Part shown: positions 37,220 through 48,822 of the stretch, one piece after another
Numbering within the stretch: the stretch's first letter is position 1
How the letters are laid out: every line of letters starts with the position of its first letter
Source of the DNA: Methyloversatilis universalis FAM5
Lineage (GTDB): Bacteria > Pseudomonadota > Gammaproteobacteria > Burkholderiales > Rhodocyclaceae
DNA: 64,000 nucleotides
Reading direction: 5' to 3'
Assembly (NCBI RefSeq): GCF_000214035.2
Contig: NZ_AFHG01000057.1
Location: forward strand, 124,001-188,000
Translations under genes and position numbers: made by a program
Notes under the pieces: model-generated
What the model was told of the DNA's origin: nothing
The model's input: only the letters and a program-made list of their open reading frames with translations
Databases searched by the model: none

Positions 37220-39358
37220 TCAGACGGATTCCGCCATGGACTTGAGGGTGACGTAGTCGGTCTTGCCGGTGCCCAGCAGCGGCAGGGCGTCGACCACGAC
37301 GATCTTGCGCGGTACCGCAATTTCCGGCGCGCCACGCTCGCGGGCCGCGGCCTGCAGCGCGTCGCGGCCGAGCGCGGGGTCGGTGGTGAACAGCACGATG
37401 GTTTCACCGCGCGCCGGGTCGGGCTGGGTCGAGGCCGCATGCTGGGCGGCGGGGCTGGCGGCGGTGGCGAGCTTTTCCACCGTCTCCAGCGAAATCATTT
37501 CGCCCGCCACCTTGGCAAAGCGCTTGACGCGGCCGACGATGCGCACGAAGCCGTCGTCGTCGAATTCGATCACGTCGCCGGTGTCGTACCAGCCGTCGCC
37601 GGCGTCCGACGACGGCGTCTGCAGCACGCCGGGCCGGTCCCATTTCAGGTAGCCGCTCATCAGATTGGGGCCGCTCACGTGCAGCACGCCGCCGCGTTCG
37701 ATGCCGGCCACCGGCATCAGCTTCGCGTGCAGGCCGGGCAGCAGCTGGCCGACGGTGCCGCTGCGGTAGGCCATCGGCGTGTTCACCGCCAGCACCGGTG
37801 CGGTTTCGGTCGCGCCATAGCCTTCGAAGATGCGCAAGCCGAACTTCTCGAACCAGGCGCTGCGCACCGATTCCGACAGCTTTTCGGCGCCGGCGATGAC
37901 ATAGCGCAGCCGGTAGAAGTCGTAGGGATGGGCGAACTTCGCGTAGTTGCCGAGGAAGGTGCTGGTGCCAAGCAGCACCGTGCAGTTGCGGTCGTAGGCC
38001 AGTTCCGGAATGACCCGGTAGTGCAGCGGCGACGGGTAGAGGAACACATTGGCGCCGGTCAGCACCGGCAGCAGGCCGCCGGCGGTCAGGCCGAAGGAGT
38101 GGAACAGCGGCAGTGCGTTCAGGATCTTGTCGTCGACCGAAAAGTCGATCACCGCGCGGATCTGCGCGATATTGGCCAGCAGTGCCCGGTGCGACAGCAC
38201 CACGCCCTTGGGCTTGCCTTCGGAACCCGAGGTGAACAGCACCACCGCCGGCGCTTCCGGTGACACGGTTTCCGCGGCGAGCCGCGGCGCGCGCAGCGCC
38301 CACAGCACCAGCCACAGCTTGTCGGCAAGCGTAATCGTTTCGCGCAGGTCTTCCAGATAGTGCAGTTCGACCCCCTGCAGCGCCGCCAGCTTGTCGCCCA
38401 GCTTCGCCTGCTCGACGAAGGCGCGCGAGGTGACGATGATCCGCAGTTCGGCGGCGGTGCAGGCGGCCTGCATGCCGTCGACACCGGCGGTGTAGTTCAG
38501 CATGGCCGGCACCCGGCGGTGGGCGTTCAGGCCGAACACCAGGCCCAGCGTCGGTGCGAGATTGGGCAGCAGCACGCCGACCCGCTCGTCCGGCCGCGTG
38601 ATGCGCGCGACCACGCGGCCAAGGGCCAGCGCCATCTTCAGCAGATCGCCGTAGGAATACTCGATCTGCTTCATGTCCTCGATCAGGCGGCGGCTGCGGC
38701 CATGGATCTCCGCGGCGTCGCACAGCGCGTCGAACAGCGTCTGCTGCGGGCGCGACGCGAAAATCATTTCCTGCATCAGCCGGCGCATCGATTCGCCGGC
38801 GCGGCGGCGGCGTTCCTTCGCGGAGGGTGCGTCCGGCATGACGATGTTCGTTTCCGGCAGCACGGTGAGCGCGATGCGCGGAAACAGCGATTTCGGATAG
38901 CGGCCGGACACGCGCGAGAAATAGCTGCGCGAGGCGCCGTCCAGGCGCACCGGCAGCACGGTGGCGCCGGTCTTCGCGGCGACGAAGGCCGGGCCGTCAT
39001 ACACCTTCATCAGGCTGCCGGTGGTGGTAATGCGCCCTTCCGGAAAGATGACCACCGGCCGCCCGGATTCGAGCAGGCGGATCACCTTCTTCATCGCCAT
39101 CGGGCTGGTCGGGTCTACCGCGAGGTAATCGACCATGCACAGCAGCACGCGGAAGAAAGGATTGCGCGCGATGCCGGTATGCACCACGAACACCGGATCG
39201 ATGGGCAGGAACAGACCGAGCAGCAGACCGTCGAGAAAGGACTCGTGGTTGGCGACGACCAGCAGCCGGTCGCGCTGCACCGGCAGTGCGGCCGGCGGCT
39301 CGATGCGGAACAGCAGACGACAGACGAGGACCAGCAGGGGACGCAGGATGCGGCGCAT
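37220..39358 (-). CDS. Acyltransferase / acyl-AMP ligase (Aas-like)
   Basis: A 712-residue bifunctional enzyme as in E. coli Aas. The N-terminal PlsC domain has NHESFLDGLLLG (HX4D) and IFPEGRITTTG. The C-terminal adenylate-forming domain has the P-loop LFTSGSEGKPKGVVLSH, the GYGATET motif and YDTGDVIEFDDDGFVRIVGRVKR; a C-terminal Lys (GTGKTDY) is present. Such enzymes activate fatty acid and acylate a lysophospholipid-like acceptor. GGAG lies seven bases before the ATG at 39358. The real substrate here may differ, given the decarboxylase upstream. Confidence 0.88.
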   Translation of the reverse strand: MRRILRPLLVLVCRLLFRIEPPAALPVQRDRLLVVANHESFLDGLLLGLFLPIDPVFVVHTGIARNPFFRVLLCMVDYLAVDPTSPMAMKKVIRLLESGRPVVIFPEGRITTTGSLMKVYDGPAFVAAKTGATVLPVRLDGASRSYFSRVSGRYPKSLFPRIALTVLPETNIVMPDAPSAKERRRRAGESMRRLMQEMIFASRPQQTLFDALCDAAEIHGRSRRLIEDMKQIEYSYGDLLKMALALGRVVARITRPDERVGVLLPNLAPTLGLVFGLNAHRRVPAMLNYTAGVDGMQAACTAAELRIIVTSRAFVEQAKLGDKLAALQGVELHYLEDLRETITLADKLWLVLWALRAPRLAAETVSPEAPAVVLFTSGSEGKPKGVVLSHRALLANIAQIRAVIDFSVDDKILNALPLFHSFGLTAGGLLPVLTGANVFLYPSPLHYRVIPELAYDRNCTVLLGTSTFLGNYAKFAHPYDFYRLRYVIAGAEKLSESVRSAWFEKFGLRIFEGYGATETAPVLAVNTPMAYRSGTVGQLLPGLHAKLMPVAGIERGGVLHVSGPNLMSGYLKWDRPGVLQTPSSDAGDGWYDTGDVIEFDDDGFVRIVGRVKRFAKVAGEMISLETVEKLATAASPAAQHAASTQPDPARGETIVLFTTDPALGRDALQAAARERGAPEIAVPRKIVVVDALPLLGTGKTDYVTLKSMAESV

Positions 39359-39372
39359 GGATGCTCCGTGGA

Positions 39373-40551
39373 TCAGAAAAGAAGTTCGGCCGGCGGCGGA
39401 TGGCCGAGGAAATTCACCGGGCTGGCGCTGGCGCCGTAGGCACCGGAACAGTGCACCACCAGCAGGTCGCCCGGCCGGGCGCGCGGCAGTTCGATGTCGC
39501 GTGCCAGCACGTCGAAGGGCGCGCACAGCGGGCCGGCGATGCTGACCACTTCGCGTTCGTCGGTGGCCGCCTGCGGGTGCAGCGTCATCGGGAAGTTGGC
39601 CGGCTGTAACCGGTCCGGTTGCAGCGTCGCCTGCAGATGCTGGTGGGCACCGCCATCGACGATGAGCCAGGTGCGACCGCGCACGCTCTTGCGGTCGATC
39701 ACGCGGCACACGTAATGACCGGCTTCGGCGACGAGGTAGCGGCCGGGTTCGAGCGCGAGCCGGGCGTCCGGATGGGCGGCGCGCAGGCGCGCGTCGAGCG
39801 CGTGCAGGTTCTCCGCGACCGGCGCGAAATCCAGCGCACGCTCGTCGGCGGCGACCGGGACGCCGAAGCCGCCGCCCAGATTGAGCCAGGGCAGGGCGAC
39901 GCCGGCGCGCGCGCAGATCGCGAGTGCCTCGCCGGTGCAGTGATCGTGCAGCGCAACGATTTCGGTCGCGTCCAGCAGGCGGGACGCGCAGTAATAATGC
40001 AGACCGGCGAACGGCAGCCCGTGGCTGCGCAGCAGCGCGATCGCATCCGGCAGGTCTTCGCTGGCGATGCCGAAGAAGCTGTCGCCACTCATGCGCACCC
40101 GGCTGCCGCTGATCGCGAACGCCGGATTGGCGCGCAGTGCGACCCGGGCGGTGCGACCGAGCCGCGCGCAGTGCGCGGCGATGCGTTCGATCTCGCCGGT
40201 GGATTCGGCGCAGATGCGCACGCCGGCTTCGATCGCTGCGCTCAGTTCGCTGTCCCGCTTGCCCGGGCCGGTGAAGCCGATGTGGCCGGCGCTGAACCCG
40301 GCGGCCCGCGCACATGCGAGCTCGCCGGCCGAACTGATGTCGGCCCCGTCGAGGCGGGTGGCCAGATGCTGCAGCAGTGCCGGCAGCGGATTGGCCTTGA
40401 CCGCGAAGCACAGCTGCAAGGTGTCTGGCAGCTGTACGCGCAGCGCGGCGATCCGCTCATCGACGGCCGCCCGGTCGATGGCGTAGAAAGGCGTGTCGCC
40501 GGCCCGCGCCAGCAGTGCGTGCAGCGTCTGGGTCGTCAGCGGGGCGCTCAC
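39373..40551 (-). CDS. PLP-dependent decarboxylase (ornithine/diaminopimelate type)
   Basis: A 392-residue fold-type III enzyme. The PLP lysine is in CFAVKANPLPALLQHL (about residue 49); ALEPGRYLVAEAGHYVCRV is the phosphate/substrate region and CSGAYGASAS the C-terminal active-site Cys loop. It resembles the group found with exosortase and acyl-ligase clusters more than LysA. The GTG start overlaps the ArsR stop by four bases. Substrate is unknown; the likely product is an amine made from a basic or dicarboxylic amino acid. Confidence 0.8.
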   Translation of the reverse strand: MSAPLTTQTLHALLARAGDTPFYAIDRAAVDERIAALRVQLPDTLQLCFAVKANPLPALLQHLATRLDGADISSAGELACARAAGFSAGHIGFTGPGKRDSELSAAIEAGVRICAESTGEIERIAAHCARLGRTARVALRANPAFAISGSRVRMSGDSFFGIASEDLPDAIALLRSHGLPFAGLHYYCASRLLDATEIVALHDHCTGEALAICARAGVALPWLNLGGGFGVPVAADERALDFAPVAENLHALDARLRAAHPDARLALEPGRYLVAEAGHYVCRVIDRKSVRGRTWLIVDGGAHQHLQATLQPDRLQPANFPMTLHPQAATDEREVVSIAGPLCAPFDVLARDIELPRARPGDLLVVHCSGAYGASASPVNFLGHPPPAELLF

Positions 40552-40859
40552 CGGTGGGCCTCGAGATAGTCGATGACGGTGCGCAGGCGTTCGATCAACG
40601 CATCGGCGCGCAGCCGGAAGTGCATTTCGCGTCCGTGGCGGGTGCGCTCCAGCACGCCGGCCTCGCACAGCAGCTTCAGGTGGTGTGAAACGGTGGGCCG
40701 GCTCAGCGCGGAGGCGCGGGTCAGTTCGGTCACGTTCAGGCTTTCGCCCGGTTCGAAACTGAGCAGGATGCGCTGGCGTTCCGGATCACCGAGCGCCGCG
40801 AACAGACCCGAATATTCGAGCCACTCCGGCGGAATCGTTTGCGCATAATCTTTTCTCAT
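40548..40859 (-). CDS. ArsR/SmtB family repressor
   Basis: A 103-residue winged-helix protein: FAALGDPERQRILLSF, the recognition helix SRPTVSHHLKLLCEAGVLE and the wing RHGREMHFRLR. The classical metal motif ELCVCDL is absent and the only Cys lies after the recognition helix, so metal sensing is doubtful. It heads the decarboxylase operon, and a palindrome abuts its start codon. The lack of a ribosome site suggests a leaderless message. Confidence 0.85.
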   Translation of the reverse strand: MRKDYAQTIPPEWLEYSGLFAALGDPERQRILLSFEPGESLNVTELTRASALSRPTVSHHLKLLCEAGVLERTRHGREMHFRLRADALIERLRTVIDYLEAHR

Positions 40860-40875
40860 GTCGAAAAATATCGAC
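40860..40875. promoter_or_regulatory. Operator palindrome at the arsR-type start
   Basis: GTCGA-AAAATA-TCGAC is a perfect 5+5 dyad with an A+T centre, directly adjacent to the ATG of the repressor. It is the kind of site ArsR proteins use for autoregulation. It occupies the place where a ribosome site would be. Confidence 0.6.
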
Positions 40876-41016
40876 TAATTGCGGCGCTTCGTCAAGGCGG
40901 TGCGGTGTGCCTAGTCCATATGGACGAGAGAGGACGGAAACCGGGTGCCTCGATGTGCCGGACAGAGGCGCCCTGGAGGACCGGACCGGGAAAATCTGAA
41001 CAAAGTCTGGAACTTA

Positions 41017-41045
41017 TTGACCGTGGCTGTAAGCGTATGTATCAT
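41017..41045 (+). promoter_or_regulatory. Sigma70 promoter of the ATP synthase operon
   Basis: TTGACC and TATCAT are separated by exactly 17 bases. The start would fall near 41052, leaving a leader of about 125 bases before atpI. No attenuator could be confirmed in that leader. Confidence 0.7.
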
Positions 41046-41176
41046 CGAGGACTTTGCGCGCGATGCCGTGCGGTTTTGGCTCGTCGCAGTGCGAACACTT
41101 GTGTCTTATAGATGACCTGCGTTCGCGAACGTTGGGTGGCAGGAATGCGCAGTCAGACAGTTGCGGAGATGGCCGG

Positions 41177-41527
41177 ATGCTGAAGGCAATCATGCTGCAG
41201 CTGTCGCTGGTGCTGGTGGTGACCGGCATCGCGCTGATCGTCGGCGGTACGACCGCCGGGGTGTCCGCCCTGCTCGGTGGCCTCAGCTATGTGCTGCCGA
41301 GTCTGCTGTTCGCGATCCGGCTCGGGCGTCTGTCGCATGTGGCGGCGCACGGGAAAGTGTCGTACCCGGTCGAATTCTTTGTCGGCGAGGCGATCAAGGT
41401 CGTTTCGACGATTGGGCTGCTGTTGCTGGGTCACGCCCTCATGCCCGGCCTGATGTGGGGCTGGTTCCTGGGAGGTCTGGCTGCAGCGCTGCAGGCAGGT
41501 TTTTTTGCTTTTTTGTTCAAACATTGA
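41177..41527 (+). CDS. atpI: ATP synthase subunit I
   Basis: A 116-residue membrane protein with four helices (MLQLSLVLVVTGIALIVGG, SALLGGLSYVLPSLLFAIRLG, EAIKVVSTIGLLLLGHALMPG, WFLGGLAAALQAGFFAFLF). AtpI helps assemble the c-ring and is not essential. Gene position before atpB is standard. No longer start with a better ribosome site was found. Confidence 0.88.
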   Translation: MLKAIMLQLSLVLVVTGIALIVGGTTAGVSALLGGLSYVLPSLLFAIRLGRLSHVAAHGKVSYPVEFFVGEAIKVVSTIGLLLLGHALMPGLMWGWFLGGLAAALQAGFFAFLFKH

Positions 41528-41528
41528 C

Positions 41529-42422
41529 ATGGCATCTGGAACCGAACTGGCGACTGAAGTGGCCCACCACGGCCCGACCCCCGGTGAATACATCGCTCAC
41601 CACCTCACCTTCCTGAACAACTCGGGTGAGCCGCAGAAGGATCTGATCAACTGGGGTCTGGTCAATATTGACACCCTGTTCTACTCGATCCTGCTCGGCG
41701 CGCTCGGTCTGTTCGTGCTGTGGCGTGCCGCCTCCAGGGCGACGTCCGGCGTGCCCGGCCGCTTCCAGGCCGCGGTGGAAATCCTGGTCGAGATGGTGGC
41801 TGACCAGGCCAAGGGCCTGATCCACAGCGAAGAATCCCGCCGTACCGTGGCGCCGCTTGCACTCATCGTATTCGTCTGGATCTTCCTGATGAACGCGATG
41901 GACTTCCTGCCGCTCGACCTGCTGCCGCGCATCTGGGAAGGCATCTACGCATCCGCCGGTCACGATCCGCACCACGCCTACATGCGCGTCGTGCCGACCG
42001 CCGACATCAACGCGACCATGGGCATGTCGATCGCGGTGCTGCTGGTGTGCCTGTTCTACAACGTGAAGATCAAGGGTTTGGGCGGCTGGGCGCACGAGCT
42101 GATTTCGGCCCCGTTCGGCGACAAGCTGATCCTGGCGCCGTTCAACTTCGCGATGAACATCATCGAATTCCTTGCCAAGACCGTGTCGCACGGCATGCGT
42201 CTGTTCGGCAACATGTTTGCCGGCGAACTCATCTTCATGCTGATCGCGCTGATGGGTGCCGCCTGGACGGGTGCCAACACGCCGAGCTTCCTGCTCGCCT
42301 TCGGTCACATCGTTGCAGGCTTCGCGTGGGCGGTGTTCCACATTCTCGTGGTCGCGCTGCAGGCATTCATCTTCATGATGCTGACGCTGGTGTACATCGG
42401 CCAGGCGCACGAAGGCCACTAA
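41529..42422 (+). CDS. atpB: ATP synthase Fo subunit a
   Basis: A 297-residue membrane stator subunit that forms the two proton half-channels with the c-ring. The essential Arg is in SHGMRLFGNMFAGELIF (about residue 228), and VVALQAFIFMMLTLVYI is the last helix. The start is one base after the atpI stop. Length is typical for betaproteobacteria, with an N-terminal extension rich in His. Confidence 0.95.
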   Translation: MASGTELATEVAHHGPTPGEYIAHHLTFLNNSGEPQKDLINWGLVNIDTLFYSILLGALGLFVLWRAASRATSGVPGRFQAAVEILVEMVADQAKGLIHSEESRRTVAPLALIVFVWIFLMNAMDFLPLDLLPRIWEGIYASAGHDPHHAYMRVVPTADINATMGMSIAVLLVCLFYNVKIKGLGGWAHELISAPFGDKLILAPFNFAMNIIEFLAKTVSHGMRLFGNMFAGELIFMLIALMGAAWTGANTPSFLLAFGHIVAGFAWAVFHILVVALQAFIFMMLTLVYIGQAHEGH

Positions 42423-42485
42423 GAAGACGTTTCCCCGGTTTTTTTGCAGTCGGTTTTGTTGTTTTCGTTTCTTTTCTAAATCTAA

Positions 42486-42740
<255 letters not shown>

Positions 42741-42786
42741 GAACGGCTTTCCTCCCCAACACCGATTTAATGAAGGGAAAGTTGCC

Positions 42787-43260
42787 GTGAATTTGAACGC
42801 AACGCTCATCATCCAGATCGTCGTGTTCCTGACGTTTGTGTGGTTCACGAAGAGTTTCGTGTGGCCGCCGATCGTCAAGGCTCTCGACGAGCGCGCGAAG
42901 AAGATCGCTGACGGGCTGGCGGCTGCGGACAAGGCAAAGGCGGATCTGGCGAATGCCGAGAAGAAGTCGGTCGAGGAGCTGCGCGCTGCGCGCGAATCCG
43001 CGGCTGAACTCCGTTCCGGTGCCGAGAAGCAGGCTGCGAAGCTGGTCGAGGATGCGCGCGCTGAAGCGAACCGCATCGTCGCAGCGGCCCGCGAGGCGGC
43101 GACCAACGAAGCAGCTGCGGCTGCGCAGAAGGCGAAGGATGCCCTGCGTGACCAGGTTGCCCAGCTGGCTGTCGCAGGCGCAGAGCGCATCCTGCGTCGC
43201 GAGATCAATGCCCAAGTCCACGCCGATCTGCTCGCAAACCTGAAGCAGGAACTGAGCTGA
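42787..43260 (+). CDS. atpF: ATP synthase Fo subunit b
   Basis: A 157-residue peripheral-stalk subunit with one N-terminal membrane helix ([25 protein letters not shown]) and a long charged coiled coil. GTG start, which is common in this operon class, preceded by AAGGGA. It dimerises and joins subunit a to delta. Confidence 0.94.
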   Translation: MNLNATLIIQIVVFLTFVWFTKSFVWPPIVKALDERAKKIADGLAAADKAKADLANAEKKSVEELRAARESAAELRSGAEKQAAKLVEDARAEANRIVAAAREAATNEAAAAAQKAKDALRDQVAQLAVAGAERILRREINAQVHADLLANLKQELS

Positions 43261-43264
43261 CACC

Positions 43265-43801
43265 ATGGCAGAGAACGTCACCATCGCGCGACCCTACGCC
43301 GAAGCCGCGTTCCAGCTGGCCAAGGAAGGCGGCGCGCTGGCAGCCTGGGCTGACGCCCTCGGCCTGATGGCCGCCGCTGCCAGCGAGCCGGAGGTCAAGC
43401 AGCTGCTGGCCGACCCGACCCGCACCTCGACCGACCGTGGTTTCCTCTTCCTCACCGCAGTGCCCGGCGAGATCGCCGACGAGCATCGCAGCTTTGCGCG
43501 CGTGCTGGCGCAGAACGGCCGTCTGGGCGTACTGCCCGAGATCGCCGAGCTGTTCGTCGAGCTGAAGAACGAGCATGAAAGCAGCGCCGTCGCCCACATC
43601 AGCTCGGCCTTCCCGATGGACGACGCCACGGTGTCGCGCCTGCTGGCCGACCTCGAGCCGCGCTTCGGCCGTCGTCTCGAAGCCCGTGTGTCGCTGGATC
43701 CCGAGCTGATCGGCGGTGTGAAAGTTGCGGTCGGTGACGAAGTGATCGACGCCTCGGTCCGCGGCAAGCTCGCCGCCATGGCCACTGCGCTAAAGAACTA
43801 G
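43265..43801 (+). CDS. atpH: ATP synthase F1 subunit delta
   Basis: A 178-residue stator subunit. The N-terminal six-helix domain begins [21 protein letters not shown], and the C-terminal part carries the family motif [30 protein letters not shown]. It links subunit b to the alpha/beta head. It begins four bases after atpF. Confidence 0.94.
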   Translation: MAENVTIARPYAEAAFQLAKEGGALAAWADALGLMAAAASEPEVKQLLADPTRTSTDRGFLFLTAVPGEIADEHRSFARVLAQNGRLGVLPEIAELFVELKNEHESSAVAHISSAFPMDDATVSRLLADLEPRFGRRLEARVSLDPELIGGVKVAVGDEVIDASVRGKLAAMATALKN

Positions 43802-43811
43802 GAGTTTTTTG

Positions 43812-45350
43812 ATGAACCTCAATCCGTCTGAAATCAGCGACCTGATCAAGAGCCGGATCCAGAACCTGCAGCTGTCGGCGCAGTCGCGTACCGAAGGCAC
43901 CGTGGTTTCGGTGACTGACGGCATCGTGCGCGTGCACGGCCTGGACGACGTCCAGCAGGGTGAAATGCTGGAATTCGAAGGCAACACGTTCGGTCTGGCG
44001 CTGAACCTCGAGCGCGACTCCGTCGGCGCCGTGGTTCTGGGTGACTATGAACACATTTCCGAAGGCCAGACCGTCAAGTGCACCGGCCGCATTCTCGAAG
44101 TGCCGGTCGGCCCCGAGCTGATCGGTCGCGTCGTGAACGCGCTGGGTCAGCCGATCGACGGCAAGGGCCCGATCAACGCCAAGCTGACCGACAAGGTTGA
44201 AAAGGTGGCTCCGGGCGTGATCGCACGTCAGTCGGTTTCGCAGCCGGTGCAGACCGGCCTGAAGTCGATCGACTCGATGGTGCCGGTCGGCCGTGGCCAG
44301 CGCGAGCTGATCATCGGTGACCGTCAGACCGGCAAGACCGCGGTCGCCGTCGACGCCATCATCAACCAGAAGGGTCAGAACATGACCTGCATCTACGTTG
44401 CGGTGGGCCAGAAGGCCTCGACCATCGCCAACGTGGTGCGCAAGCTGGAAGAGTACGGCGCGATGGAATACACCATCGTCGTCGCCGCCACCGCCTCTGA
44501 CTCGGCCGCCATGCAGTTCCTGGCACCGTACGCCGGTTGCACGATGGGCGAATACTTCCGCGATCGCGGTGAAGACGCGCTGATCGTCTATGACGATCTG
44601 TCAAAGCAGGCCGTGGCCTACCGTCAGATTTCGCTGCTGCTGCGCCGTCCGCCGGGCCGCGAAGCCTACCCGGGTGACGTGTTCTACCTGCACAGCCGCC
44701 TGCTCGAGCGCGCCGCCCGCGTGAACCCCGACTACGTCGAGAAGTTCACCAACGGTGAAGTCAAGGGCAAGACCGGTTCGCTGACCGCGCTCCCGATCAT
44801 CGAAACCCAGGCTGGCGACGTGTCCGCCTTCGTTCCGACGAACGTGATCTCGATTACCGACGGCCAGATCTTCCTGGAAACCGACCTGTTCAACGCAGGC
44901 ATCCGCCCGGCTATCAACGCCGGTGTGTCGGTGTCCCGCGTCGGTGGTGCGGCCCAGACCAAGATCATCAAGAAGCTGGGCGGCGGTGTCCGTCTGGCCC
45001 TGGCCCAGTACCGTGAGCTGGCTGCGTTCGCGCAGTTCGCCTCTGACCTGGACGAAGCGACCCGCAAGCAGCTCGAGCGTGGCCGCCGCGTGACCGAACT
45101 GATGAAGCAGCCGCAGTACTCGCCGCTGTCGGTCGCCCAGATGGGTATTTCGCTGTACGCCGCGAACAACGGCTACTTCGACGACGTCGAAGTGTCCCGC
45201 GTGCTCGCTTTTGAATCGGCCCTGCACCAGTTCCTGCAGCAGAAGTATTCCGATCTGATGAACAAGATCGAGTCCTCCAAGGACCTCGACGGTGAATCGG
45301 AAAAGACGCTCGCTGCCGCGGTGGCCGAGTTCAAGAAGAGCTGGGCGTAA
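43812..45350 (+). CDS. atpA: ATP synthase F1 subunit alpha
   Basis: A 512-residue non-catalytic nucleotide-binding subunit. P-loop [13 protein letters not shown] lies near residue 170, and the alpha signature [14 protein letters not shown] near residue 365. The ATG at 43812 is chosen over an in-frame TTG one codon earlier because GGAG lies seven bases before it. Confidence 0.97.
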   Translation: MNLNPSEISDLIKSRIQNLQLSAQSRTEGTVVSVTDGIVRVHGLDDVQQGEMLEFEGNTFGLALNLERDSVGAVVLGDYEHISEGQTVKCTGRILEVPVGPELIGRVVNALGQPIDGKGPINAKLTDKVEKVAPGVIARQSVSQPVQTGLKSIDSMVPVGRGQRELIIGDRQTGKTAVAVDAIINQKGQNMTCIYVAVGQKASTIANVVRKLEEYGAMEYTIVVAATASDSAAMQFLAPYAGCTMGEYFRDRGEDALIVYDDLSKQAVAYRQISLLLRRPPGREAYPGDVFYLHSRLLERAARVNPDYVEKFTNGEVKGKTGSLTALPIIETQAGDVSAFVPTNVISITDGQIFLETDLFNAGIRPAINAGVSVSRVGGAAQTKIIKKLGGGVRLALAQYRELAAFAQFASDLDEATRKQLERGRRVTELMKQPQYSPLSVAQMGISLYAANNGYFDDVEVSRVLAFESALHQFLQQKYSDLMNKIESSKDLDGESEKTLAAAVAEFKKSWA

Positions 45351-45371
45351 GCGCGCGGACAGGAGATAACC

Positions 45372-46241
45372 ATGGCCAGCGGAAAAGAGATCCGTTCCAA
45401 GATCAAGAGCGTGCAAAACACGAAGAAGATCACCAAGGCGATGGAGATGGTGGCTGCATCCAAGATGCGCAAGGCGCAGGACAGGATGCGGGCCGCCCGG
45501 CCCTACGCCGACACGATCCGCCGTCTTGCTGCCAACCTGTCTGCCGCCACGATCAGCGACTACAAGCACCCGTTCCTCGCGACCGTCGGTCAGATCAAGC
45601 GCGTCGGCATCATCGTCGTCACCACGGACAAGGGTCTGTGCGGCGGCATGAACACCAACGTGCTGCGTCTGGCGCTGAACACGATGAAGGAGTGGGAAGG
45701 CAAGGGCGCCACCGAAATCCGCGTTGCCGCCATCGGCAACAAGGGTCTGGGCTTCATGCAGCGCATGGGCGCCAAGGTGGTGTCGCAGGTGACGCAGCTG
45801 GGCGATACGCCGCATCTGGAGAAGTTGATCGGGCCGGTCAAGGTCATGATCGACGCCTTCCAGGCCGGCGAACTCGACGCGGTTTACCTCTCCTTCACCC
45901 GCTTCATCAACACGATGAAGCAGGAGCCGGTGCTCGAGCAACTGCTGCCGCTCACGGGTGATCGTCTGGGCACGCCGGAAGGCACCTGGGATTACCTGTA
46001 CGAGCCGGACCCGCAGGTGGTGATCGACGAGCTGCTCGTTCGTTACGTTGAAGCGCTGGTGTATCAGTCGGTCGCCGAAAACATGGCGTCCGAACAGAGC
46101 GCACGTATGGTGGCGATGAAGGCCGCGTCCGACAACGCAGGCAATGTCATCGGCGAACTGCAGCTGGTCTATAACAAGACCCGCCAGGCGGCGATTACCA
46201 AGGAACTGTCCGAGATCGTCGGCGGCGCCGCGGCAGTCTGA
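45372..46241 (+). CDS. atpG: ATP synthase F1 subunit gamma
   Basis: A 289-residue central-shaft subunit. The N-terminal helix ([33 protein letters not shown]) and the C-terminal helix ending in [15 protein letters not shown] form the coiled coil that turns inside the alpha/beta ring; [14 protein letters not shown] is the family motif in the middle. CAGGAG precedes the start. Confidence 0.96.
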   Translation: MASGKEIRSKIKSVQNTKKITKAMEMVAASKMRKAQDRMRAARPYADTIRRLAANLSAATISDYKHPFLATVGQIKRVGIIVVTTDKGLCGGMNTNVLRLALNTMKEWEGKGATEIRVAAIGNKGLGFMQRMGAKVVSQVTQLGDTPHLEKLIGPVKVMIDAFQAGELDAVYLSFTRFINTMKQEPVLEQLLPLTGDRLGTPEGTWDYLYEPDPQVVIDELLVRYVEALVYQSVAENMASEQSARMVAMKAASDNAGNVIGELQLVYNKTRQAAITKELSEIVGGAAAV

Positions 46242-46272
46242 TCGCGCAAACGAATTTTTGTATTGGGGATAG

Positions 46273-47679
<1,407 letters not shown>

Positions 47680-47738
47680 TGACGCGACGTGCCTGATCCC
47701 GCGCAAGCGGGGTCGGGCACAGCTTTCACGGAGTAACC

Positions 47739-48161
47739 ATGGCTATGACCGTACATGTCGACGTCGTCAGCGCGGAAGAGAAGATTTTCTCCGGGCTGGC
47801 CGAATTCGTCGCACTGCCGGGCGAAAGCGGCGAGCTGGGCATCCTGCCCGGCCACACCCCGCTGATCACCCGCATCCGTCCGGGCGAAGTCCGCATCAAG
47901 GTGCCGAATCAGGCCACCGACGAGCTGATCTTCGTGGCCGGCGGCCTGCTGGAAGTCCAGCCGGGCCTCGTGACCGTGCTGGCGGATACCGCCATCCGCG
48001 GCCATGATCTGGATGAGGCGAAGGCGAACGAAGCCAAGCGTCTGGCCGAAGAAGCGCTGGCCAACCGCCAGGCGGGTGTGGATTACGCTGCAGCCCAGGC
48101 TGAGCTGGCTTCGGCCATCGCCCAGCTGGCGGCGATCCAGAAGCTGCGCAAGCGTCACTGA
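47739..48161 (+). CDS. atpC: ATP synthase F1 subunit epsilon
   Basis: A 140-residue subunit with an N-terminal beta-sandwich ([43 protein letters not shown]) and a C-terminal two-helix domain that can inhibit ATP hydrolysis. It is the last gene of the operon and is followed at once by a terminator. Confidence 0.95.
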   Translation: MAMTVHVDVVSAEEKIFSGLAEFVALPGESGELGILPGHTPLITRIRPGEVRIKVPNQATDELIFVAGGLLEVQPGLVTVLADTAIRGHDLDEAKANEAKRLAEEALANRQAGVDYAAAQAELASAIAQLAAIQKLRKRH

Positions 48162-48181
48162 GCGCGGTTTCGGCACCCATG

Positions 48182-48209
48182 AAAAAGGCACGCCTCGGCG
48201 TGCCTTTTT
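48182..48209 (+). terminator. Rho-independent terminator of the atp operon
   Basis: A 13-base stem (AAAAAGGCACGCC with its exact complement) around a two-base loop ends in TTTTTCTTTT. The A-run on the other side means it can also stop the convergent ubiJ transcript. Confidence 0.9.
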
Positions 48210-48236
48210 CTTTTCCTGCGCAGACGCCGGCAGCCG

Positions 48237-48815
48237 TCAGGACAGCCGCTGCCGTTCGAGCGCTTCCAGACGTTTCTGCAGCCGCGCGCTGTCGTCGCGC
48301 AGCACATCCACCTCATTGCTGAAGTCGGTGATCGCCGCCCGGCGCATCACGATGTTCGCCTCGTCGGCGACGTATTCACCGGTGGAGGTCAGCAGGCGGT
48401 CTCCCAGATCGCGTCCGGCCGACAGCGCGCCGCGCGCACCGGCGACCAGCCTTTCGGCGGCGACATCGCCCACCAGCCGGCTGAGGTCTTCCGCCGCATC
48501 CCAGCGCAGACCGCGCAACACCTGACCCAGCGTTTCCGCCAGCGCCGCGTCGCCTTCGATGCGCGCGTCGCGCAGGACCGCGTCACCGTCGTGCATGGCT
48601 TTCAGCAGCGCGTCGGCCGGCAGCCGCAGCGTGACCGCAGGCGTTTCGCTGTCGTCCGCGAGCAGCCGGCCGTCTTCCGCGATCGAGAAGCTGAGGCCGA
48701 CACCACCCAGCTGCAGCCGGGCCGTTGCACCGGCGTGGCGCTGCAGCCGGGCGTGCGCGCCCGGCGCCTGATCGAGCAGGTGATTCAGGACGGGCAGCGC
48801 GGCGCCGGCGACCAT
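48237..48815 (-). CDS. ubiJ: Ubiquinone biosynthesis accessory factor UbiJ
   Basis: A 192-residue protein with an SCP2-like lipid-binding domain (LPVLNHLLDQAPGAHARLQRHAGA at the start, then LRLPADALLKAMHDGDAVLRDARIEGDAALAETLGQVL) and a C-terminal coiled coil (ISTEVDVLRDD-like, ending ERQRLS). It binds ubiquinone precursors and partners UbiK. It is in the usual group with ubiE just upstream, separated by the Tim44-like gene. Confidence 0.85.
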   Translation of the reverse strand: MVAGAALPVLNHLLDQAPGAHARLQRHAGATARLQLGGVGLSFSIAEDGRLLADDSETPAVTLRLPADALLKAMHDGDAVLRDARIEGDAALAETLGQVLRGLRWDAAEDLSRLVGDVAAERLVAGARGALSAGRDLGDRLLTSTGEYVADEANIVMRRAAITDFSNEVDVLRDDSARLQKRLEALERQRLS

Positions 48816-48822
48816 GACCTGA

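Noticed and set aside
39359-40411. N-terminal extension of the Aas-like frame to 1063 residues
   Set aside because: The extension overlaps the decarboxylase in another frame on the same strand; the Met at 39358 has a good ribosome site.
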